Below, piece by piece: positions 1 to 8,695 of a stretch of DNA of 64,000 bases. Source of the stretch: Bordetella genomosp. 13. GTDB taxonomy: Bacteria; Pseudomonadota; Gammaproteobacteria; Burkholderiales; Burkholderiaceae_B. Every line of letters begins with the position of its first letter. Position 1 is the stretch's first letter. The position numbers were made by a program, and so were the translations under genes. Location: assembly GCF_007679965.1 (NCBI RefSeq), contig NZ_VEHL01000010.1, forward strand, positions 246,844 through 310,843, in the 5' to 3' direction. The notes under the pieces are model-generated. The model was not told where the DNA came from. It searched no databases and saw only the letters and a program-made list of their open reading frames with translations.

Positions 1-659
1 TACCCCTTCTGGTAGGCGGCAATTCCCTCTTCCACATCCTCGTACATGTGGACGTGGCCATCCTTCAACAAAAGAACCAGATCGCACATCTTCCGGACCT
101 GCCCCATGCCGTGGGTGACGAGGATCAGGTTGGAGGTGCCCACGCGGTCCTTGAATGCCTGGACCGCCTTGTCGCGGAAATGCGCATCGCCGACGGACAT
201 GGCCTCGTCGACGAGGTAGTAGTCGAAGTCGAATGCCAGGCTCAAGCCGAAGCCGACACGCCCCCGCATCCCGGACGAATACGTACGGACCGGCAGATCG
301 AAGTACTCTCCGATCTCGGCGAAGTCCTCGACGAACTTGACGTACCTGGCCAGATCGCGGCCCGTCACGCCTTGCACCCGGCACACGAACTTGACGTTCT
401 CCCGGCCCGTCAGCGAGCCCTGGAAACCGCCCGCCAGGCCAACGGGCCAGGAAATGCGCTTGTCGGTGATGATCCTGCCGCGATCCGGCACGTCCAGACC
501 GCCCAGCAACCGCATCAGCGTGGATTTGCCGGAGCCATTGCGGCCGATCAGCGCGATGTTGCGGCCGGGGGGAACCACGAACGAGAGATCCCTGAACACG
601 AATTTCCGCCCACCGCGATGGTGCAGATACGATTTCGTGACGCCACGCACTTCTATCAT
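1..659 (-). CDS. kpsT: Capsule polysaccharide ABC exporter, ATP-binding subunit (partial)
   Basis: ATPase of an ABC-2 type exporter that drives capsular polysaccharide across the inner membrane together with KpsM. The first 219 codons are visible; the C-terminus lies beyond base 1. Seen: Walker A GRNGSGKST at residues 39-47, the ABC signature SSGMRGR, Walker B as LVDEAMS and a switch histidine in VTHGMGQ. The ATG at 659 overlaps the kpsM stop as ATGA, so the two are translationally coupled. The SSGM form of the signature is typical of KpsT/Wzt-type exporters. It is the last gene seen of an operon running kpsE-kpsD-kpsM-kpsT. Confidence 0.93.
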   Translation of the reverse strand, partial: MIEVRGVTKSYLHHRGGRKFVFRDLSFVVPPGRNIALIGRNGSGKSTLMRLLGGLDVPDRGRIITDKRISWPVGLAGGFQGSLTGRENVKFVCRVQGVTGRDLARYVKFVEDFAEIGEYFDLPVRTYSSGMRGRVGFGLSLAFDFDYYLVDEAMSVGDAHFRDKAVQAFKDRVGTSNLILVTHGMGQVRKMCDLVLLLKDGHVHMYEDVEEGIAAYQKG

Positions 660-1459
660 ATGGAAAGCAATGCCCGTTGGCGTAGATGGAAAAGCGCCAG
701 GCCGATGCAAAGCACGACGAGGGCGACAGCCGCGGGGTACTCGAAACTGATGCCGCGCACATGGGAATAATGCTGGAAAAATGAAGATCTCAGATTATCG
801 ACAATATGCGCGTACGGATTCCAGAGTATGTAAGGGAGAAATTGCGTGGGAAGACGCCAGATCGGGAATATGACACCCGACAGGACGTACATGAGCGTGA
901 AAGCGATACGCAGGAAAGTCTTTGAATTCGGGAATGCTTCACCCACCACGCAGAGAATAAGCCCTAAGCCGAAGGATAATACCACCCCGGTAGTGATGGC
1001 AGCGAACCAGCCCAGGGGCTCATACGTCCTGACATCGTATCCAAACCATACACCCATGATCACCAGCAGCAGGCAGTAAACGCATGCGGCCAGCGAGAAT
1101 TCGACGATGAGCCGAGAAATGAACGTGTCGAAAGGCTTAATATTCGGATACCCGAATAACGCCTTGTTACTGCTGATCGCTTCCATCAATTTGAGCGAAA
1201 TGTTGCGCATCATGAAAAAAGGCACGACGCCGCTCAGCAGGTACAGGGGATAGTCGATGCCCGGCAGGTGATGTCCACGCAGGAACGTCACCACGAACAT
1301 CATGAAACCGATGTGCAGGATGGGTTCGAAAATCATCCAGAACGCACCCATGCGGCGCGCTCCGAACCGGGTCTGCATCTCACGCAAGACCAGCGCAAAC
1401 ACCACCGCCCGCATGATCGCGAACGATGGCCGTTTCCGGATCCTGAGTTCAGAAATCAC
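656..1459 (-). CDS. kpsM: Capsule polysaccharide ABC exporter, permease subunit
   Basis: Inner-membrane permease of the capsule exporter, partner of the KpsT ATPase. The protein has 267 aa, the usual size for KpsM, with about six hydrophobic segments (roughly residues 35-60, 70-90, 115-135, 145-170, 178-198, 240-258) and the charged N-terminal amphipathic stretch expected of ABC-2 permeases, containing LVLREMQTRFGARRMG. Its start overlaps the end of kpsD by 11 bp and its stop overlaps the kpsT start by 4 bp. Family identity is clear; the exported polymer cannot be told from this gene. Confidence 0.92.
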   Translation of the reverse strand: MISELRIRKRPSFAIMRAVVFALVLREMQTRFGARRMGAFWMIFEPILHIGFMMFVVTFLRGHHLPGIDYPLYLLSGVVPFFMMRNISLKLMEAISSNKALFGYPNIKPFDTFISRLIVEFSLAACVYCLLLVIMGVWFGYDVRTYEPLGWFAAITTGVVLSFGLGLILCVVGEAFPNSKTFLRIAFTLMYVLSGVIFPIWRLPTQFLPYILWNPYAHIVDNLRSSFFQHYSHVRGISFEYPAAVALVVLCIGLALFHLRQRALLSI

Positions 1460-2546
1460 TGTTCACCGCCTTGCCGAGGACCAGGACCTGGACGATGGGA
1501 GTGATGACCTTCTGCCATTCGTAGACCGCAGCATTGGTCACATAAATGGCGTCCTCAGGCTGCACCAGGAACTGGCGGGCGAGGAACATGGCTTCCGGCT
1601 CCTTGAGGTTCAGGCGGAATACCTCGGCCGTCGGCTTGATCGCGCCGGTGTCCGGATCCTTCTGGTCGACCAGGCGGAACACGAACACCCCCGCGGCATC
1701 GGCCTTGGCTTCGTTCAGCCCCTTCACGGTTCCCAGCACTTCCAGCAGGCTGGGATCGTTCGAGGGCAGGTCGTGCAGACCCGGGTCTCCCACCGCCCCC
1801 ATCGCCACGAACCGCTTGCGGGCGCGCTCGACGATCACCTCCGAGCCCGGCGGCACGATCTGGTTCTTGCCCGCCAGCAGGTCTTCGTAGTTGAACTGGT
1901 AGGACTTCTGTCCCGTACGCACGACGATCCGGATGAGATGCGGCTCGAGCGCGGCGCCGCCCGCGCGGTTGATCGCGTCCAGCAGCGTCAACGGTCCCTG
2001 CAGGGCGGAGAAACGGCCCGGCGTCTTGACGGCTCCGGCCACCAGCACGGAACCGGACAGGTCGCCGGTGAGCGCGACCTGGACCTGGACATCGGTCGTG
2101 ATGCGCCGCAAGCGGTCGCGGATCATGGATTCGACCTCGGCCGGCGTCTTGCCGGACACTTTTTCACGGCCCACGTAGGGCAGCGAAATCATGCCTTGGC
2201 TGTCCAGGCGGATGTTCTCGAAAACGGTGCCGCCGGTGGCCAGCGGCGCGAACACGCTGCCTTCCAGCGCGCTGTCCGCGACCATGATCCGCAGCACGTC
2301 GCCCGGCACCAGGTGGATCTCCGGCACGGTCGGCATGGCCACGCTGATCTGGTCTTCCCGCTCGGGCGGACGCATGTAGGGCCCGATGGTCTGGGCGGTC
2401 AGATCGATCAGCTTGTAGGTCTGCGGATCGTCATCATTCATGACCGCGTTCCGGGAAGGCCCGGCCGCCGAGAGCAAACTGCCGCACCCGCCAAGGACGA
2501 GGGGCAGACATAGAACCAGGGAGCGTGCGACGTGTCGGGCAGTCAT
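1449..2546 (-). CDS. wza: Outer-membrane polysaccharide export lipoprotein (KpsD/Wza type)
   Basis: Secreted outer-membrane channel component for capsule export. The 365-aa protein starts with a lipoprotein signal ending in LVLGGC, placing the acylated cysteine near residue 21. A polysaccharide export (PES) domain follows, with LVPGDVLRIMVADS near residue 80 and then SLPYVGREKVSGKTPAEVE, and after that SLBB-type repeats (LVAGAVKTPGRFSALQGPLT). It sits between kpsE (31 nt upstream) and kpsM (overlapping), which fits a complete inner-to-outer membrane export path. KpsD and Wza names are used inconsistently for this family; the symbol is by similarity only. Confidence 0.88.
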   Translation of the reverse strand: MTARHVARSLVLCLPLVLGGCGSLLSAAGPSRNAVMNDDDPQTYKLIDLTAQTIGPYMRPPEREDQISVAMPTVPEIHLVPGDVLRIMVADSALEGSVFAPLATGGTVFENIRLDSQGMISLPYVGREKVSGKTPAEVESMIRDRLRRITTDVQVQVALTGDLSGSVLVAGAVKTPGRFSALQGPLTLLDAINRAGGAALEPHLIRIVVRTGQKSYQFNYEDLLAGKNQIVPPGSEVIVERARKRFVAMGAVGDPGLHDLPSNDPSLLEVLGTVKGLNEAKADAAGVFVFRLVDQKDPDTGAIKPTAEVFRLNLKEPEAMFLARQFLVQPEDAIYVTNAAVYEWQKVITPIVQVLVLGKAVNSDF

Positions 2547-2577
2547 GAGATCCGGTGCTTAAGTGCCAAGTATTTTC

Positions 2578-3693
2578 TTATTCGCGATGGTCTTCGATCG
2601 CCGCCATCACGAAGCGAGCAATGCCGTACAACAGGATCAGCGCGATGAGCAGCGTGGCGAGGTTGTAGAACGGCGTGGGATAGATCGCCTTGTCGGGCAT
2701 GTTCGGCGACACGACCGTGACCAGGCTGCGCAGCTTCTTGCTGGCCTCGATACGGGCGTTCTCGACCGACGTCACCGAGTACTTATAGGCGTCTTCGGCG
2801 ATCTTGGTGTCGATGGTCAGGTTACGGTACTGGGATGCGACGACGTTGAGCTTGTCGCCGCTTTTCTCGGAAACCAGGCGCTTGTTCTCGATGGCCAGTT
2901 GCTGCTCGAGCGCACGGATGCGGACGCGTTGCTGGCGGACCTGCGGCGTATCCTGCGACAGCGTCGCGGTCAACCCCGTGAGCATCGTGCGCTCCTTGAT
3001 CAGCGCGGCCTCGAGCTCGGCGATGACGTCGGCGCGAGCCTTGGCGGACGCTTCGGCGTCGAGCATGTTGCTCTGGCTCTGGAATTCGACCAGGTCGTCC
3101 CGGCGGCGTTCGTATTCCTTGCGTGCCTTGGCCAGCTCGCCCTGCGCGAAATCCATCTGGTCGCGCGCCATCCGGTGCGAGATCTCGTTCACGAAGCGCT
3201 CGGACTCGGCCAGCATGACCTGCAGCACCTGCTGGGCGAACTTCGGGTCGAAGCCCTGGACCTCTACCGTCAGCAGTCCGGTCTGCTCATCGAAATAGGC
3301 GCTGACGACACGGCGATAGTACTTGAGCACGTCTTCGGTGGCCGCGTCGGTGCGCAACCAATAGAGCGGGTCACTCCAGCGATCGGCGTAGTGCTCGGAC
3401 CAGTTCAGGCGCTTCTGCAGGACATCGAGCATGTCCTGGGAGGTGAGGAATTCACGCAGGTAGAGCGTCTCTTCCCGCGAGGTCGAGTTCAGTCCTCCCG
3501 CGCCCAGCACGGCGGCCAGGCCGGACGCCGCGGCCGATTGCGGCCGCTCCCCGACCTGCCTGACCACCACCTGGGCGGTGCTGACATAACGATCCAGCGC
3601 GAAGAACGCGTAGTACGCGCCTGCCGCCGCCATGGGGAGGCCGATCAGGAGGACTGCGACGCCCCAGGACTTCAGTTTCTCGAAGGTGCTCAT
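2578..3693 (-). CDS. kpsE: Capsule export inner-membrane protein KpsE (polysaccharide co-polymerase family)
   Basis: Inner-membrane/periplasmic adaptor linking the KpsMT exporter to the outer-membrane channel. The 371-aa protein has a transmembrane segment at residues 10-30 and a second near the C-terminus (about 345-365), flanking a long periplasmic part with strong coiled-coil character (about residues 185-290, rich in Glu, Lys, Arg and Leu). This layout is typical of the PCP-3/KpsE family. It is the first of the four export genes. The 105-nt gap before it, after the LTA-synthase-like gene, shows no convincing promoter or terminator. Confidence 0.9.
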   Translation of the reverse strand: MSTFEKLKSWGVAVLLIGLPMAAAGAYYAFFALDRYVSTAQVVVRQVGERPQSAAASGLAAVLGAGGLNSTSREETLYLREFLTSQDMLDVLQKRLNWSEHYADRWSDPLYWLRTDAATEDVLKYYRRVVSAYFDEQTGLLTVEVQGFDPKFAQQVLQVMLAESERFVNEISHRMARDQMDFAQGELAKARKEYERRRDDLVEFQSQSNMLDAEASAKARADVIAELEAALIKERTMLTGLTATLSQDTPQVRQQRVRIRALEQQLAIENKRLVSEKSGDKLNVVASQYRNLTIDTKIAEDAYKYSVTSVENARIEASKKLRSLVTVVSPNMPDKAIYPTPFYNLATLLIALILLYGIARFVMAAIEDHRE

Positions 3694-3798
3694 CTAGCCA
3701 ACATTGTTCTGAGTGTGTGACGCCGTGCATGGCAAGACAGGAACCACGCCATCACGGCAATCGGACCGCTGCTCCACGGCCGGCGAATTGTACCGACC

Positions 3799-5358
3799 TT
3801 AGTCCGCCGGGACGTGGCCAATGGGAATATTCATCGTTTCCAAATACGTCGAGGCCAGCTCGGCCACGTTCAGGAGGGATGCGCCGGGCGCCGGAACCTT
3901 CCGGTCGGACCGCCAGATCACGTAGTCGGTGGCGCCGCTGACCTCGCCCAGGCCGGCGTAGACGGCGGGCATGATGGGGACGTGGTCGCCGAACAGGCAC
4001 AGGCCGGCCGGCCGCCGGCGCGGCGCCGAAAGGGCCTGCCGTACCGAGGCGATCATCTCGTCCGCGTTGCGCAGGTGGCGGGCATACGCCACGAGGTCCC
4101 GGCTGGCGGCCGGGATCGGCGCGCGCAGGAACGTGGCGATGTCCCCGTCGCCGACGGGCTCCCAATGCAGCGGGCCGTGGTTCTCCATCGTGATGACGTG
4201 CACGTAGAGGGGCTGGTCGCCGGATTCGCGCAATAACCGGATGAGGTGCTCGGCGACGGCGGCATCGCTGACGTAAGCGCCCTCCCGAGGCGCATCGGCG
4301 AATGCCTCCAGCCCGATGAACGCATCGAACCCCAGCGCGGGCAGCACCGCGTCGCGCCGGTAGAAGCTTCGGTGGTAGGGATGCAGGCAGACCGTGCGGT
4401 AGCCCAGCGCCTTCAGGTGCGAGACGATCGTGGGAAAACCCTGACGGCCCAGCTTGCGGTAGGGGTTGTAGGCATGCACGCCCAACGCCTCGGGCCGCAG
4501 CCCCGACAGGAACCCGAACTCGGTTCGCACGGTGTTCGCGCCCCAGGCGCCGACACGCAACTGTCCATGCCGCGCCGCCTCCTGGACGAGTTGATCGAAG
4601 TGGCGCAACACTTCTGGCCTGACCTGGCCGTAGGCGCGCCGCACGTCGAAGAACGACTCGCTCTGGATCACGACCAAGTCGGGCAGCGGCTCGCCCTCCC
4701 TGCCCTCGGGCGCCTGCGCGCGGGCAAAGGGCGCCGCGGCGCGCAGCGATTCGGTGGAAGCGCCTTCCGCCCGGCCATAGGCCCACAACGCCCCGGCCAG
4801 GCCGAGCCGTCGCAGATCGTCTTCCGCCTGGAAGGTCACGCGCAGGCGACCCGCGGCCAGGCAGGCCAGCGCGTATCCGGCCACGGCCAGCGCGGCCATG
4901 CCGACGAAGAACGCGGGCAGCGTGGCGGAGGGCCCGGGCAACGTGCCCTCCAGGGCAAGCCCGGCCCACAGGGCGGCGCCATAGGCAGCCAGCGCTCCGA
5001 CCGCTCGCCAGGCGCCGAAGAACGGCAGGTACAGCCTGGGATGCCGGATGGCGTCGGTGAAGTACTCGAAATCCTGGAAGATGAAGGGTTCGCGCAGCGC
5101 CTGGTATTTGGCGTAGCTGACCAGCACGATGACCATCTGGATGGCCAGCACGTTGGCCATGGCGAAATACGGCCGCCGGAACAACATCATTTCCAGGGCG
5201 AAGGCCAGGGTCCAGAGGCCCAGGTGCACGGCCAGCGCGGCGCCGGGCCGGCGCCAGGGCGGCACGGGACGCGGCACCAGGAGGCACTCGGCGCCCAGCG
5301 ACAGCAGCAGGCCGACGCCATAGGGCACCAACATCGGCAACCAGATCGCCTCAAGCAC
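3799..5358 (-). CDS. LTA-synthase-like membrane phosphoglycerol/phosphoethanolamine transferase (sulfatase fold)
   Basis: Predicted membrane enzyme with a periplasmic alkaline-phosphatase/sulfatase-fold catalytic domain. The 519 aa comprise about five N-terminal transmembrane segments (residues 5-175) and a catalytic domain from about residue 225. Metal and nucleophile positions can be placed: Glu234 in QSESF, and Thr276 in NTVRTEF, which lines up with the nucleophilic threonine of LtaS (KTSDSEF). Later come ITMENHGPLHW and FGDHVPIMP motifs. The family transfers glycerol-phosphate or ethanolamine-phosphate from lipids to polymers. Upstream of kpsE, it may decorate the capsule or its lipid anchor; that role is inferred. 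It overlaps the preceding SDR gene by 8 bp. Confidence 0.82.
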   Translation of the reverse strand: MLEAIWLPMLVPYGVGLLLSLGAECLLVPRPVPPWRRPGAALAVHLGLWTLAFALEMMLFRRPYFAMANVLAIQMVIVLVSYAKYQALREPFIFQDFEYFTDAIRHPRLYLPFFGAWRAVGALAAYGAALWAGLALEGTLPGPSATLPAFFVGMAALAVAGYALACLAAGRLRVTFQAEDDLRRLGLAGALWAYGRAEGASTESLRAAAPFARAQAPEGREGEPLPDLVVIQSESFFDVRRAYGQVRPEVLRHFDQLVQEAARHGQLRVGAWGANTVRTEFGFLSGLRPEALGVHAYNPYRKLGRQGFPTIVSHLKALGYRTVCLHPYHRSFYRRDAVLPALGFDAFIGLEAFADAPREGAYVSDAAVAEHLIRLLRESGDQPLYVHVITMENHGPLHWEPVGDGDIATFLRAPIPAASRDLVAYARHLRNADEMIASVRQALSAPRRRPAGLCLFGDHVPIMPAVYAGLGEVSGATDYVIWRSDRKVPAPGASLLNVAELASTYLETMNIPIGHVPAD

Positions 5359-6151
5359 CGTAGCCCATCCTGCGCAGGATCCAGCCCGACACGGCGGGAT
5401 GGATGACCGCCAGCAGAAAGCACCCGAGGTTCAGCGGGAAGGGAAAGCTGATGCGGGCGCGGTCGGCGCGCAGGCCGAGGCGGATGAACCGCGCCGCACG
5501 CTGGGCGGTCCAGAGAAACGGCTTCGGACCCGGCATGTCGAAGCACATCCGCGACTGGACATAGCCGGGCATGACCACGTTGATGCGCACGCCCTCGGCC
5601 TTCAGTCCGTCGCGCATGGCCTCGCCGTAGACCTTGATGGCGGCCTTGCTGGCGCTGTAGCTGGGCGTCTCGGGCAGGCCGCGCCAGGCGGCCAGGGAAC
5701 TGATCAGGGCGATCTGTCCCGCGCCCCGGCGCCGCATGCCTGGCAATACGCCATGCACGGTGGCGAAGACGGCGCGCACGTTGACGTCCAGCAGGCGCTG
5801 CACGTCCTCCCAGGATTCGCCACGGCCATCAGGGCCGACGTTGATGTTCACGCCCGCGTTGGCGACCACCAGGTCGGGCGCATCGTCGCCGTCCAGGCCG
5901 GCCAGCCACCGCCTGAGCGCCTCGTGGTCCCGCACGTCGGATTCGTGCACCCGGACCCTGGCGCCGTGCGTCTCGCATTGGTCGGCGACCTCGCGCAGGC
6001 GTGGAGCATCGCGCCCCAGCAGGATCAGCACGGCCGCGCCGGCACGCGCGTATTCCAGCGCAAGCGCGCTGCCGATGCCGCCGGAGGCGCCCGTGATGAG
6101 GACGCAACGCGGGGCGACCTGCGCCGCGGGATCTGCGTGGTGCTTCTGCAT
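5351..6151 (-). CDS. Short-chain dehydrogenase/reductase
   Basis: NAD(P)-dependent oxidoreductase of the classical SDR family; substrate unknown. I chose the ATG at 6151 (266 aa) over an upstream in-frame start because GGAGG sits 10 nt before it and the upstream codons encode a basic, unstructured stretch. Seen: cofactor motif TGASGGIG near the N-terminus, NAG, catalytic Ser in LISSLAAW and YSASK with the Tyr-Lys pair. The C-terminal tail is hydrophobic (LNLGCFLLAVIHPAVSGWIL), suggesting membrane association. Its 3' end overlaps the LTA-synthase-like gene, so it is the first visible gene of the capsule operon and may act on a lipid or sugar precursor. Confidence 0.85.
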   Translation of the reverse strand: MQKHHADPAAQVAPRCVLITGASGGIGSALALEYARAGAAVLILLGRDAPRLREVADQCETHGARVRVHESDVRDHEALRRWLAGLDGDDAPDLVVANAGVNINVGPDGRGESWEDVQRLLDVNVRAVFATVHGVLPGMRRRGAGQIALISSLAAWRGLPETPSYSASKAAIKVYGEAMRDGLKAEGVRINVVMPGYVQSRMCFDMPGPKPFLWTAQRAARFIRLGLRADRARISFPFPLNLGCFLLAVIHPAVSGWILRRMGYGA

Positions 6152-6258
6152 ACGTTGAAAACGCCTCCAGGCAGGTCGGGTCGGGCGGTGACGCGCATGA
6201 GCTTGTAGCGCGAAAGCCCTGACAGGCAACTGGCATCACACGATATTGCGGACCCGGC

Positions 6259-6294
6259 AAAAAAACTGGCCCTCCCGGCGACCGGGAAGGCCAG
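6259..6294 (-). terminator. Rho-independent terminator of dps
   Basis: A near-perfect 13-bp stem (CTGGCCcTCCCGG / CCGGGAaGGCCAG around a 3-nt CGA loop, 6266-6294) is followed on the minus strand by seven Ts (6259-6265). It lies 29 nt after the dps stop. Confidence 0.88.
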
Positions 6295-6322
6295 CAATTC
6301 TATACAAAGACGGGAAACCGGC

Positions 6323-6826
6323 TTACTGCAGCAGGCTGCGCAGCATCCAGGCGTTCTTCTCGTGCACGTCCAGGCGCTGCGTGAGCAGGTCGGCCGTGGG
6401 CTGGTCGTTGGCGGCATCGGCCTTGTCGAAGGCGGCGCGCGCGGTCTTGGCGACGGCTTCGTTGCCCTCGACCAGGATGCGGACCATTTCCAGCGCTTCG
6501 GGCACGGTCTTGGGCTCTTCGATGGAGGTCAGCTTGCCGTACTCGCGGTACGTGCCGGGCGCGTAGTGGCCCAGGGCGCGGATGCGTTCGGCGATGCTGT
6601 CCAGCGCGGTCCACTCTTCGGTGTACTGCGTCATGAACATGGTGTGCAGCGTGTTGAACAGCGGACCGGTGACGTTCCAGTGGAAGTTGTGGGTCGTCAG
6701 GTACAGCGTGTACGAGTCGGCCAGCAGTTTGGAAAGCTCGGCTGCGACGGCGGCACGGTCCTTGTCGGAGATGCCGATGTTGATGCGGGGCGCCGAAGTC
6801 GCGGTGCTCTTGGGAATCTTTGCCAT
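6323..6826 (-). CDS. dps: Dps-family ferritin-like DNA-protection protein
   Basis: Ferroxidase that sequesters iron and protects DNA during oxidative stress, as a cytoplasmic dodecamer. The 167-aa protein is the usual length. The ATG at 6826 has AAGGAG 8 nt upstream, so longer in-frame starts were rejected. Ferroxidase-site residues are present: HNFHWNVTG (His pair), then Glu/Asp in QYTEEWTALDSIAERIR. The N-terminus is short and lysine-containing (MAKIPKST). It is divergent from the porin, with oxyR 1.9 kb away; dps is a classical OxyR target, but the spacer between dps and the porin gave only a weak OxyR-like match. Single-gene transcript ending at the terminator 6259-6294. Confidence 0.94.
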   Translation of the reverse strand: MAKIPKSTATSAPRINIGISDKDRAAVAAELSKLLADSYTLYLTTHNFHWNVTGPLFNTLHTMFMTQYTEEWTALDSIAERIRALGHYAPGTYREYGKLTSIEEPKTVPEALEMVRILVEGNEAVAKTARAAFDKADAANDQPTADLLTQRLDVHEKNAWMLRSLLQ

Positions 6827-7076
6827 GTTGATGCTCCTTCTAAGCGGACGGAAACGGAGGAAGGATACCACTGCTGGGGGACGGATTCGGCAAATTCCAT
6901 GCATCGCCGCGATAGGCAAAACCTGGCCCCGAACGCCCTGTGTTGATGCAAAGATCGACCTCTTCTCGGCAAGGATTACGCAAATCTGTTGCAATACAGG
7001 CCGTTCCAACAGGAACAACCCTGGGGCCGACCCAGGATTTCCCATCAAAAAATTCCTCTTTCAGGAGATCTACCCG

Positions 7077-8180
7077 ATGAAGAAGACGCTGCTCGCTGCC
7101 TCCCTGACCATGATTTGCGCGGGTGTGGCACAGGCAGAGCCGTCGGTCACTCTGTATGGACTTATCGACACCGGTATCGGCTACAACAAGGTCAAGGGCG
7201 CCGGCTACGATGCCAGCCGCTTGGGAATGATCAACGGCATCGAAGGCGGCTCCCGCTGGGGCCTGCGCGGCACGGACGACCTGGGCACCGGCCTGCGCGC
7301 CGAGTTCGTGCTGGAAAGCGGCTTCGACTCGAGCACGGGCGATCGCGCGCAAGGCGGACGGCTGTTCGGCCGCCAGGCCACCATCGGCCTGGCCAACGAC
7401 GCGTGGGGCCGCCTGAACTTCGGGCGCCAGGTCGGCGTGTCGTCGAAGTGGCTGGCGGATATCGACCCGTTCTACACCAGCTACACGCAGTCGAACCTGG
7501 GCCTGGGCTTCAGCGCCTCGAACACCAACCGCTGGGACAACGTGGTGATGTACCAGACCCCGGTCGTGGGCGGATTCGAGGCGGCCGTGGGCTATTCGTT
7601 CAACGTGGACGCCAACGATGCGGCGCAAAGCGGGTTCGCCACGGCGGACAATGCGCGCGGCATCACCGCGGGCGTGCGCTACCTGAACGGACCGCTGAAC
7701 GTCACGCTGACCTTCGACCAGTTGAACCCCAGCAACGCCTCGGACGCGGGCGGCGCCAAGCCGCGCCAGTACGCCATCGGCGCCAGCTATGACTTCGAGG
7801 TACTGAAGGTGGCAGCGGCCTACGGCCGCACCTCGGACGGCTGGTTCGTCGGGCAGGACCTGCCCGTGGGCACGCCCTTCAGCACCGAACTGGGCACCAA
7901 CCGTTATGTCGACGGGTTCAAGGCCAATGCGTACATGCTGGGCGCGACCGTGCCCCTGGGCGCAGGCTCGAGCGTCTTCTTCTCGTGGCAGAACGTCAAT
8001 CCGAACAACGATCTGTTGACGGGTGACGACGAGACCATGAACTCGTACAGCGTGGGCTACACGTATGACCTGTCCAAGCGCACGAACGTGTATGCCTACG
8101 GGTCGTACGCAACGGACTATGCGTTCATCGACGGACTGAAGAGCACGGCGGGCGGCGTGGGGATCATGCACCGCTTCTGA
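7077..8180 (+). CDS. Outer-membrane trimeric porin (Burkholderiales type)
   Basis: General diffusion porin of the gram-negative porin_4 family. The ATG at 7077 has CAGGAG 9 nt upstream and opens a typical signal peptide, MKKTLLAASLTMICAGVAQA, cleaved before EPSVTLYGLIDTG. The mature chain shows the family pattern: SRWGLRGTDDLGTGLRAEF after strand 3, GRQATIGL, alternating amphipathic strands and a terminal phenylalanine (GIMHRF) needed for outer-membrane assembly. 367 aa is the usual size. Monocistronic; the sequence after it decays into a pseudogene on the other strand. Confidence 0.94.
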   Translation: MKKTLLAASLTMICAGVAQAEPSVTLYGLIDTGIGYNKVKGAGYDASRLGMINGIEGGSRWGLRGTDDLGTGLRAEFVLESGFDSSTGDRAQGGRLFGRQATIGLANDAWGRLNFGRQVGVSSKWLADIDPFYTSYTQSNLGLGFSASNTNRWDNVVMYQTPVVGGFEAAVGYSFNVDANDAAQSGFATADNARGITAGVRYLNGPLNVTLTFDQLNPSNASDAGGAKPRQYAIGASYDFEVLKVAAAYGRTSDGWFVGQDLPVGTPFSTELGTNRYVDGFKANAYMLGATVPLGAGSSVFFSWQNVNPNNDLLTGDDETMNSYSVGYTYDLSKRTNVYAYGSYATDYAFIDGLKSTAGGVGIMHRF

Positions 8181-8283
8181 TCGGAGCGGGCGCGACCGGG
8201 GCGGCGGGCGATGGCTCGCGGCTTCGGATCGCGGCGGGCGCATCCGGGCTCGAGCCGGCGCACGATGCCGCGCCACGGCGGGT

Positions 8284-8610
8284 CTACTGTCCCGCTTGAA
8301 CGGATGGCTGGCCGGCGCTGTCCTGGAATAGCGCCTGCAAGGAATCGGCGGCGAGCATGCTGCGGGCCAGGCCGCGCCGTTGCTCGGCGTCGGTCTGCTG
8401 CAGGCGCTGCTGGACCCAGGCGGGCGCGGGGCCGAACTTCTGTTCGAGCAGATCTTGCAGCATGGCGATCTGGCCTTGCCGTTCGCCTTGTTCGAGGCCG
8501 ATGGCAATCCCTCGCTTCGTGAAGACCCGCTCATGACCAGGAAGCCGCCACTCTAGGCGTGCTGGGTCGATTGCCGCCAGATCGGGAAATACGGACGGAC
8601 GGAAATGGCA
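8284..8610 (-). pseudogene. Remnant of an Rpn/DUF4351-type recombination-promoting nuclease, C-terminal part
   Basis: A 108-codon open frame with no start codon. Its reading, from RPSVFPDLAAIDPARLEWRL through GHERVFTKRGIAIGLEQGER and LLEQKFGPAPAWVQQRL to a TAG at 8284-8286, looks like the C-terminal tail of Rpn-like (PD-(D/E)XK transposase-like) proteins, which end in Gly/Glu/Gln-rich repeats followed by a short LLxxKFG helix. Upstream the alternative frame reads LARLADAISVRPYFP, which would join smoothly to DLAAIDP if one base were restored. The gene therefore seems to have lost its N-terminal nuclease domain and to carry a frameshift. Family assignment is from memory of the tail pattern only. 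Confidence 0.5.
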
Positions 8611-8695
8611 TCAGCCAGGCGGGCCAGACACATAGAGTGCGCGCACCGCGAAGAGCCGGCGCATGAAGCCGCCAGCACAAGTCCCTTCCGTGCCA

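Noticed and set aside
6890..6926. OxyR-like box between dps and the porin gene
   Set aside because: Only about 9 of 16 positions of ATAG-N7-CTAT-N7-ATAG-N7-CTAT match, which is near what chance would give.
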